From Colletotrichum lupini (lineage: Eukaryota > Ascomycota > Sordariomycetes > Glomerellales > Glomerellaceae), in contig NC_064677.1 in assembly GCF_023278565.1 (NCBI RefSeq), positions 2,046,001 to 2,110,000 of the forward strand: a stretch of DNA of 64,000 nt. The letters are read 5' to 3'. This document shows positions 56,278 through 64,000 of this stretch, piece after piece. The notes beneath the pieces were generated by a model, which saw nothing but the letters and a program-made list of their open reading frames with translations, was not told the DNA's origin and did not search any database. The stretch's first letter is position 1; each line of letters begins with the position of its first letter. The translations under genes and the position numbers were made by a program.

Positions 56278-57417
56278 TTAGATCGGCGCCTCATCCGAAA
56301 CCCACCACCCACCGCACTGCCCATTACTCGCGACGAAAACCGCCCCTTCAGCAACATTCGCGGTGGACCGCAACTCGCCCGGCGCCCTACACTGTCCCCC
56401 GTGGCCCCCGGGGTTCCTTCCGTGCCCGTGACCTTCGCCCCCGGTCCTGAACGTGTAGCAGATGCCCGAAAACATGTGATACAGGCTCCCGCCGCAATCC
56501 GCCTCCCCCTGGCATGCAATACAGCAGCTCTCCGCCGTCTCGGCGATGCGCTGCTCCCGCACGACGTGCCAGCTGTGGATCGCCTCGACAAAGTACGTCT
56601 GCGGCGCGCCGTGGCCCGAGACCAGGTTGTTGGCCTGGCAGGCCTGGTAGACGGTCTGCGTGGGGTTGGCCACCTCGTCGGTGATGGTGGACGTGACCGT
56701 CGTCGTTGTCGTTGCCGTCGTTGCGTTTTGGACTGGTGCTGTGGCGGTGGTGGTGGTGGCGTTGGGCGCCGGGAGGGTGATTGTTGTCGTCGCTGCGTAG
56801 GATGCCGTGATGGTTGACGTGCTGGTCGTGAAGACGCGGATGACCATCTCGCAGACGACGGCTTGTGGGAAGAGGGGCGGGTCGGCTTTGGCGACGCCGG
56901 CCTTGTCGACGCCGAGGACGAGGCTGTCGTCGTTGGCTCTGTAGCTCGAGTCTTGGAGCTGGGGTCTGCCGCCTGCTGGTCGCCTGTGGTTGAGGGCGGA
57001 GGCGAGGGGTGTGAAGCGAGGCCCGGCTGTGATGGTTGTCGCGGTGCCGAATGAGGTGACGTGCGTGGTTGTGGTGACGGTCGATGTTGAAGTGATGGGA
57101 CCCGTCACTGACCCTCCTCCTCCTCCTCCACCGCCGCCTCCTCCACCTCCGGAGACGGTGGGCGTCACGGTGATGGTGCTGGTGGAAGGGATGAAGTAGC
57201 TGTACGCGGTGACGGGGAACGTGTACGAGTACAGCCGGGAGAAAGTCGGGACGCTGCCACGGTAGTCCCGGCCAAAGTCCGTGTAGCACCCCTGCTCGCC
57301 GGTGACCGTCCGAGGCGGGCTGTCCGAGACATTGCGGAAGACTAGGTGGTCCCTGGCCTGGCAGATCTGTGCCAGCAGAGCTACGGCTGCGGCGATGGGA
57401 GCCTTGCTGGACACCAT
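56278..57417 (-). CDS. Secreted Thr/Ser-rich protein with poly-glycine run and Cys-rich C-terminus
   Basis: 379 residues from ATG 57417, single exon. The start is chosen because MVSSKAPIAAAVALLAQICQA is a clear signal peptide; the longer frame to 57510 adds only basic residues. After cleavage comes GEQGCYTDFGRDYRG, a run of 13 glycines (about residues 88-101), then Thr/Ser-rich spacers (TSTSTITASYAATTTITLP) likely O-glycosylated. The C-terminal third holds paired cysteines in an apple/PAN-like arrangement: YQACQANN, ESCCIACQGEADCGGSLYH, GICYTF, GQCRAP, GQCGGWW. No enzyme motif or GPI-type hydrophobic tail is seen. Probably a cell-wall or extracellular protein. Confidence 0.75.
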   Translation of the reverse strand: MVSSKAPIAAAVALLAQICQARDHLVFRNVSDSPPRTVTGEQGCYTDFGRDYRGSVPTFSRLYSYTFPVTAYSYFIPSTSTITVTPTVSGGGGGGGGGGGGGSVTGPITSTSTVTTTTHVTSFGTATTITAGPRFTPLASALNHRRPAGGRPQLQDSSYRANDDSLVLGVDKAGVAKADPPLFPQAVVCEMVIRVFTTSTSTITASYAATTTITLPAPNATTTTATAPVQNATTATTTTTVTSTITDEVANPTQTVYQACQANNLVSGHGAPQTYFVEAIHSWHVVREQRIAETAESCCIACQGEADCGGSLYHMFSGICYTFRTGGEGHGHGRNPGGHGGQCRAPGELRSTANVAEGAVFVASNGQCGGWWVSDEAPI

Positions 57418-58263
57418 GGTGGGCTTAGTGTAAGTGTGAGGGTTGATGGAGCGAGCGGGTGATGGATGTTGTCTGCTTCTTCGTCTTGTCATCGTGCGAG
57501 AATGATGCACTTATAACATGTCGTCGACTCGGCAGGGTCTGTGAAGGGGACCCTGATGCCGGTTGGAAAGTGTATGACAGCATCAAGACGCCACGACTGG
57601 CTAAGGAAGCCGTCTGCAGCTCATCGAGCACATCGATCGTGCCTCCGTCATCCGGCCTTTGGTGTAGAAGCCGTGTAATGCAAGGCATCAGTCATCATGT
57701 TAGGATCCCAAAGTTCACCAGGGAGTGGGCGTCTCGGGTGGCGCAGATTAGGTTCCGGGACCTCGAGACAGGACCCTGATGGAGCGATGACTCTGATTTC
57801 AGATGCGTCTTCGTGCATGAGGTGACAACATCTGATCCTGCAAAGCATCGTGGACGTGATGAGCTATCCACTATTTCCGGTTCAGGTGGCACCGCATCCT
57901 AAATTGATGCGAGGAAGCTGGTTCTGAAAGTCGGAGGCAGACCTCCCTACAGTTAATAAGCAGGATACACAAGAACCAGAGATGATCGCGATGAACTTGA
58001 GCTTCTCGCCTTGAACTACGCCAGGCACTGGCGATATAAATGTCGATATCAATACCACTGTCAGTTCATCCGAACCAGGAAGAGGGCCCACCTCAGCTCC
58101 CGGTGTCAGTGAATCACCATGTGTGTATTCACCTGGTATACACGGGAGGAAGCCTATATACCCCCCCTCAAGTCCAATTCCGTCACCAACGGCAGCAGGC
58201 GCCTCACAGGCCTGTGAGGTCAGGTCAAACTGCCGTTTGGCGGGATGGTTACGGGCGAGCTTG

Positions 58264-58318
58264 ATCAACTGGCTTAGCCTACACTAGGGTCTAGGTTCGA
58301 ATCCCAGCTTGAGCACCA
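58264..58318 (+). ncRNA. Truncated tRNA-like relic with A-box and B-box
   Basis: A perfect B-box GGTTCGAATCC (58294-58304) lies only 13 nt after an A-box-like TGGCTTAGCCT (58270-58280). The 3' end reads CTTGAGCACCA. An intact tRNA cannot fold from this: the anticodon arm is missing and the acceptor does not pair. Confidence 0.4.
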
Positions 58319-59439
58319 GAGATGTAGCCCCCATTCGCCACCGGGGGGGTGAACTCTTTTGTTTTTGGTCACGTGTGATGAGTGAGGAATTCCTAAGTCT
58401 GAACTGGCTGGCGCCTTTGCTGTCGTTGTGGTAGCCGTACATCAATGGGATTCTATAGTCCTCCTCTTAGTTGTCGGTCACGTTTTAGGACCATCTACCG
58501 AGATCGTCTTGTCATTGTGGCAGAGACGACGGGAGTATCATTTGAATGTATCTGGCGCTCGCGAGGCTCCTTGCCAGGCACGATCCTCCGCGGATCTATT
58601 GACCAAGGAGTACTTCGCGGCTTATATATCCTCTCGTCCCCCGAAATGACTGTAGGCTAGCTACCCCTATCTGCCACAATTTCAAAGCGGAGAACGACCT
58701 TTGGAAAGACAAGGGATGCACATCTAAGACGAGTCAAGTCATTCCGACAAGGCAGATAGCTTGCAGAAATAAAAGACCGTCATGCGGATGATCGAAACAC
58801 CATGGGCGGCTCCTTATTCTTGCACGGCGTTCAAGAGCACGCCAGTCCCTTTGTTCCCTCCGAGGTTGTTCTCTCCGAGGGAGATATGCATCCACAGGAA
58901 CTACGATACCTTTAAAACGCCCAGATGCTGAAGACAGTCGCCAAAGCGTTCACTGCCGCGCTCTTCTTTTTGTCTCTCCAGGAGCAAGCCCAAAGCCAGT
59001 ACAATGAGACCATCGATCCAACAGCATGGCCCCATTCAACAACTGATACGAGAAGACGTGATTTAGCGCTACAGAATCACGTCACGCCTTGCTTCGACGC
59101 AAGATTTAATGCCGCCAGGAAGCCCCGGGGAGAAAACAGCATCCATAGAAACAGACAGAGGGGACGGACTTGCCAAACTTGTCATGAGTACGGCAAGGGG
59201 TGCCGACAGTCAGATGAGAAAGACCGCGGGGCATCACTGTCTTCCGACACCTAGTCGGCCGAGATACGGATCGAAGTCTCCGCAGCTCGCCATGGAAGAC
59301 TATTCCCCAGATTAAGCGTCACGACTCGTCGATCCAAAACCTAGCCATGGTGACGAAGGACCGAGTGCTGATTCAGGTATACTCTCCGTCGAGTCTCCGA
59401 GTTCAGCTAGACCAATACCAAGCCATGCTCCGTCTCGCC

Positions 59440-59475
59440 CACCGCCTTGTCAGTGACCACCGCCTTGTCAGTGAC
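59440..59475. repeat. Perfect 18-nt tandem duplication
   Basis: CACCGCCTTGTCAGTGAC occurs twice in direct contact. Confidence 0.9.
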
Positions 59476-60251
59476 CAGCCCGCTGCCTGTCCTTTTGCAC
59501 AAAAGGCTCAGTTGGTGGTTCACCACGACCTCCCCAAAAAGACTGGCCCAGATAAAGATACTCACTGTGAACCAACGCGTCCACACGCCTCTACACAGGA
59601 CAGAGGGCAGAAGAATATCATTTCGGACCTGCGAATTCCAAAGGGAAAAAAAGAGTTGAGCGTCCATCTTCTCCCCGGAGACGCCAAGAATCGTTACTGA
59701 TCTAGTACGCCATCGTCGACTCTCGTAACGCCTGCTAGAGCCAGTCCAACCCTCCATCCATGCAGTCAAGACTCTCTGCACCTGATAAGTTGATGCCTCG
59801 CAAAATATGACATTGTAGACTACGCCAGTGTTAAGAACAGAGGCGCAGACTGTTGACAGTGCAGAAATAGCGGCACAAAGAGTCACCAGGAGTCAACGTC
59901 AGTAGAGTTAGGCTTCAGCGTGCAGGGGCGGCGACAAGTAAGGATCGGCCCTGAACTCCATCATAATGGGGCATCTTTCCAAGGCGGTTTCAAAGTCTCA
60001 TTCAATTGAGTTTGGCTTTAAGTGCAGTTGCGAGAGAAAGCGAAGGAATGGGAGGGTAGGCAGATCCGTTGGCACAAAGTTAGTTGCGCCGAACTTCAGA
60101 TGGCCCAACTTTGGGGTAGACTTTGCAACACCCTGGCTGGCATCTTGAACACTAAATAAACTCTGCTCCTGAATCTTGTTCTTCAACAAAACAGCGACTA
60201 ACGATGCAAAATATCAAAACACGTCTCGTGGAAGTCTCCAGGAGGCAAAAG

Positions 60252-60344
60252 TGGACACTGTGGGAATTGAACCCACGACCTTTCACAAAGGCGCGTTCCT
60301 GACGGAAGTGCGAAGCGAAAATCATACCCCTAGACCAAGCGCCC
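60252..60344 (-). tRNA. tRNA-Ala(CGC) with intron
   Basis: Read on the minus strand: acceptor GGGCGCT pairs with AGTGTCC, followed by discriminator A. The D-arm region is GGTCTAGGGGTATGA, the anticodon stem TTCGC/GTGAA, and the T-arm GTGGG-TTCAATT-CCCAC. The loop TT-CGC-A gives anticodon CGC, and an intron of about 21 nt follows position 37. A G3:U70 pair, the alanine identity mark, is present and supports the Ala call. The encoded 3' end has no CCA, as expected in eukaryotes. Confidence 0.82.
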
Positions 60345-62433
60345 GTCGATGAAGAGTCCTTCCCAAAAGCGGGCTTATAAAGGTGCTCTGGACCCGCCCA
60401 CCTGTGCCAACCAGCCGCTCTCCCGACAGTGGACCGGAGCGAGCTCCCTGACGGGGCCGGACAACAAGGCAAGGAAAGAAGAGGATCGCGCGGGGCCACG
60501 ATGCGGCATCGATGACGGAATCCCTGGCCGGAAACCGCAGCACGCTGCGATCTGGTATTCCGTCACGATTGTCGAATCGTGTCGAGAAGACTTGTCGACG
60601 TGTCCTGGCTCCCGTGGACGATTCTCGGATTCCCACAGCTGACGATAGAAGACTCCACGACGGGGCTCACGATGTTTCCTTCGTCTGCACAGCGAAACGC
60701 CGAGAAATGGTGCCCAGCCAGGCTGGGTAAGGCCAGCTCGGAGGTAAGCTCAAAGACGAGCGGCTCGCCGTAGTGTACCGCATCCGCCTCCCAATGCCGC
60801 AATCGATCCCGAGAGGTGCACTCATCAATGGGCGACCATCAGCTGGGCGCCGGGACGGATGCCGATGCCTTGCACTGCTTACGTTGCTAGGTCAGCCAGG
60901 CCCCTCAGGGTTGCGGAACCAAGCAGAGCAAGCAGACGGGAATGTCGTGCGATGGTTTTCTTGACGCCGAAGTTCAACCACCCCTCACGCAGTGCGCACG
61001 CAAGGAAAAACCCCGACAGAACGCCGAACCACCTCCGGAGGGGTCTCTCGAAAGCTTGACGACAAATCTCCGCGTTCCAACCCAACGGCGCATGAGGGAT
61101 TGGTTCGTGCATGCTGTAGATGGCTAGCCAGAAGCGCCCATGCCCATTGTTTATCCGCAGCTTCAAAGGCTCAATGTCTGCGGATCTGCTACGGTCCGTC
61201 TACTACCAGGCCCGGTCGTGTGTAACCGAAACAGACGATCGCCTGTCGACGGCGGATAACGATTGGAGAGCGTCGTAGAAGTGATTAGGTGATGAGAACA
61301 CATAGTACACACAACCCAAGCCGCTTTCGCTTCGAATGATGGAACGGCGCGCGTATGATGGCGGTCTTGGAAGGTGGTTTGTTACCCCTCACTCAGGACC
61401 GTGATGCTTGATAGGATGCGCGCTGTTGCTGATTGTCGCGACTGCACGCTCTGCATTGCATGGGATTTTTGATCAACGCGAATTGGCTCAGCCACCTGGT
61501 CGCCAACAAGACGAGATGGATGGTAGCTCCTGGTCTAGCTGCACAGCAAGAGTGCTGTCTGCGGCCTTGGGGTTGAAGATTTGCCGGGGTCGGGTTGGAC
61601 GCGGCGTTTCATCGTGCCATGGGCGGTGCTGCCAACTGAAGCGGGCGAGGGAAGCTCTCGTTCGGGTGGAGGGCAGACGAACCACGCGGCCAATGATGGG
61701 ACGTCTTCAGCTTTCCCCATACATCTACTGTGTAGGTACCAGGCAAAAAAGACCACTGAGACCGACTTGGAGATGCCGAGCCAGAGGTGGCTTTCAGAGC
61801 TCCCCGAGTCTCCCTTTGCGCACCTTTGTCGCCCAGCCTCGCTGCCGTCTCGAACCTTGCCGATACCTGTCCGATATCTGACTGGCCCCAAGGAGATACT
61901 CTGGAAAGGAGGGGCATGGTATCTCGGAGAGGTGGAGGAAGTGGGAGAGGTGAGGCAAAAGGCCGCGGGAAAGAGGCACGAAAAGAGGAGATGGAGGCAG
62001 CCATCACATTCGATGAATCGATTCCATCGAACCAGCCCAGACCCAGGACTCAGCACGGCCAGACAACGGCAGACTCGCGGCAGCCGGATTCTCTTGCCTC
62101 TTTCTGACGTCCATGTACTCCATTCGCTGTGGTTTTGGTTCCCCGCCCTGACCCTAGCTGCGAGTCTGAAAGTCCCGGTCAGCCGGCGATGTATCAATGT
62201 ATCGTATCGATGCATCGACGCTCTTACAAGACATAAATACAACCTCCCCTGGCCGGTTTTCCGTCGACCTGCCTTTCCACTCCATCACCCACAACAAACA
62301 TCTTCATCTACCTCTTCTACAGATCTCCGAACTTCCGGATTTCCCATCTCGATTTACTTCAATATAACAACCTCCCTCCCTCCGAGCTTCAGTCTCTCGA
62401 TCAACAACAACTCAAACCCTTAAATCAGTCACA
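60345..62433. promoter_or_regulatory. 2.1-kb upstream region of formate dehydrogenase
   Basis: No supported gene. Near the start codon the sequence becomes A/C/T-rich (leader-like from about 62.25 kb), with CATAAATA at 62232-62239 as a possible TATA element about 200 nt before the ATG. The rest is unremarkable. Confidence 0.5.
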
Positions 62434-64000
62434 ATGGTATTGCTCTCTCGTCACATCCGCTCCGTTGCCCCTCTGGCCTCTCGGGGACTTTGCACGTCCT
62501 CAAAGGCATCTTTCCTCGCTGCTCGACCCGCATTCAGCCGGGCCTCCCCAGCATCCTCGACTCTCCCTCGCAAACTGCCTGGCCAACTCAATTCGATCCG
62601 CACACTAACAACTACTCGCCAAAACCAGGTCAAGGTTCTTGCAGTCCTCTACGACGGCGGTCAGCACGCCAAAGACGTGAGTTCTTTCTGTCTTCTGTCT
62701 TCTGTCTATTGCCTACTGTCTGCCATTGCCGCATCCTCCGGGCATCCACCCGCCAGGAACGTCACCATGATAGCTTCCCGGCGGAGCTTTGCCCCGCCGT
62801 TTGGCTGAGCTTAGTGCGGGGATGACGGGAAGGTGCGGGGCTCGGAGGTCGATCGCAGATACATCGGCATCCTCTCGACCCCTCCCGTCATCCACCCTCC
62901 ACCCTCACCCCTCCCCCAACTTCTTGGCGATGTGCAAGCTCCGAAACTCCCAATGCGGGGTGCATGGCATCAATCCCTGAAGACATGGCATCGATCCTGC
63001 AAGACCACGATCGCTGACTTGACGATACCACAATAGGTCCCCGGCCTTTTGGGAACCACCGAGAACGAGCTCGGCATCCGCAAATGGCTCGAGGATCAGG
63101 GCCACACTCTGGTCACCACCTCGGACAAGGAGGGCGAGAACTCAAAGTTTGACCAGGAGCTCGTCGACGCCGAGATCATCATCACCACCCCGTAAGTCCC
63201 CCGAGTCACGCATTACGGACGAAGGACTAACAACCGCAGCTTCCACCCCGGCTACCTCACCGCCGAGCGCCTCGCAAAGGCAAAGAACCTCAAGCTCGCC
63301 GTCACCGCCGGCATCGGCTCCGACCACGTCGACCTCAACGCCGCCAACAAGACCAACGGCGGCGTCACCGTCGCCGAGGTCACCGGCTCCAACGTCGTCT
63401 CCGTCGCCGAGCACGTCGTCATGACCATCCTCGTCCTCATCCGCAACTTCGTCCCCGCCCACGAGCAGATCGAGCGCGGCGACTGGGACGTCGCCGCCGT
63501 CGCCAAGCAGGAGTACGACCTCGAGGGCAAGACCGTCGGCACCGTCGCCATCGGCCGCATCGGCGAGCGCGTCCTCCGCCGCCTCAAGGCCTTCGACTGC
63601 AAGGAGCTCCTCTACTACGACTACCAGCCCCTCTCCGCCGAGAAGGAGGCCGAGATCGGCTGCCGCCGCGTCGAGGACCTCGAGGAGCTCCTCGCCCAGT
63701 GCGACGTCGTCACCATCAACGCGCCCCTGCACGAGAAGACCCGCGGCCTCTTCAACAAGGACCTCATCTCCAAGATGAAGAAGGGCTCCTACCTCATCAA
63801 CACCGCCCGCGGCGCCATCGTCGTCAAGGAGGACGTCGCCGACGCCCTGAAGTCGGGCCACCTCGCCGGCTACGGCGGCGACGTCTGGTTCCCCCAGCCC
63901 GCGCCCGGCGACCACTCCCTCCGCACCGCCAAGAACCCCTTCGGCGGCGGCAACGCCATGGTGCCCCACATGTCCGGCACCTCGCTCGACGCGCAGAAGC
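62434..64000 (+). CDS. NAD-dependent formate dehydrogenase, 3' truncated by window end
   Basis: Oxidises formate to CO2 with NAD. Exons: 62434-62676, 63037-63191 and 63240 to beyond 64000. Intron 1 is unusually long (360 nt, CTGAC branch site, CTTCTGT repeats at its start); intron 2 is 48 nt with CTAAC. The first 65 residues ([20 protein letters not shown]...) are Arg/Ser-rich with no acidic residue and look like a mitochondrial presequence before [16 protein letters not shown]. Family motifs: [34 protein letters not shown], cofactor loop [16 protein letters not shown] (first Gly of GxGxxG replaced by Ala, as in other fungal FDHs), [60 protein letters not shown]. About 30-50 residues are missing at the C-terminus. 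Confidence 0.95.

Larger units (their letters stand above)
57418..60251. other. Gene-poor region with small repeats and tRNA-like fragments
   Basis: No supported protein gene. It contains a truncated tRNA-like element near 58.3 kb, an 18-nt tandem duplication at 59440-59475, and a hAT-like terminal sequence near 60.1 kb. More AT-rich than the flanking gene areas in places. Confidence 0.4.

Noticed and set aside
61535..62423. Overlapping 235- and 280-codon frames on both strands upstream of formate dehydrogenase
   Set aside because: Both lack domains and run into the formate dehydrogenase leader; treated as non-coding upstream sequence.
63142..63969. 275-codon minus-strand frame opposite formate dehydrogenase
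   Set aside because: GC-rich codon shadow composed mostly of Val/Gly/Asp/Leu; the sense strand is a firm formate dehydrogenase.
1..64000. CRISPR array, operon-type organisation or biosynthetic gene cluster
   Set aside because: Genome is eukaryotic; no spaced repeats of that type, and no polyketide or peptide synthase, terpene cyclase or P450 accompanies the methyltransferase or monooxygenase.

Overview
The window is nuclear DNA of a filamentous ascomycete. Genes are split by short GT-AG introns, mostly 40-75 nt, with CTRAC-like branch sites. The window holds fungus-specific families: a HET-domain protein, two Zn2Cys6 regulators, a LaeA-like methyltransferase and a CTF1/FarA-type activator. 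Protein-level resemblance suggests a Sordariomycete, but the genus cannot be fixed from this sequence. Gene order looks like ordinary core genome with three gene-poor stretches (about 19.8-26.0, 43.8-52.6 and 57.4-62.4 kb). I see no CRISPR array, intact transposon or rRNA gene.

Layout. 0-7.7 kb: 3' end of the APC/C subunit gene cut9/CDC16 (+), a small membrane protein (+), a HET-domain protein (+) and a five-exon acetoacetyl-CoA synthetase (-). 8.4-12.3 kb: a broken hypothetical gene (-), a small lysine-rich hypothetical (-), a decayed duplicate of part of the telomere-protein gene found at 26-31.6 kb, and telomere-like CCTAACC repeats. 12.3-15.7 kb: a divergent pair, a Zn2Cys6 factor (-) and a seven-exon SAM methyltransferase (+). 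16.1-19.8 kb: a CTF1/FarA-type Zn2Cys6 activator (-). 26-31.6 kb: a giant POT1/Cdc13-type telomere protein (-). 32.3-33.7 kb: a flavin monooxygenase (+). 36.1-38.9 kb: a GAS2-domain microtubule-binding protein (+). 41.4-43.8 kb: NAD-type malic enzyme (-) with two alternative first exons. 52.6-54.3 kb: a mucin-like single-pass membrane protein with a lectin-like head (-). 56.3-57.4 kb: a secreted Thr/Gly-rich protein (-). 60.3 kb: an intron-containing tRNA-Ala(CGC) (-). 62.4 kb to the edge: NAD formate dehydrogenase (+), cut by the window end.

How the genes relate. This is not a pathway cluster. Several genes are central-carbon or lipid-linked (acetoacetyl-CoA synthetase, malic enzyme, formate dehydrogenase, a fatty-acid/cutin-type activator). 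The only pair whose arrangement suggests joint control is the Zn2Cys6 factor and the methyltransferase, which share a 515-bp divergent promoter region.

Most noteworthy. (1) The malic enzyme locus: a TATA box lies inside the intron of the long isoform and feeds a second first exon encoding an arginine-rich presequence, so one gene may make two differently targeted enzymes. (2) The POT1/Cdc13-type protein: two OB-like ends flank about 1,500 residues containing eight S-P-V-R CDK consensus sites and a dense SQ/TQ cluster. (3) A decayed, repeated copy of exactly that SQ/TQ segment lies 15 kb away, next to telomere-like repeats. (4) A near-perfect 33-bp hairpin sits in a gene-poor region.
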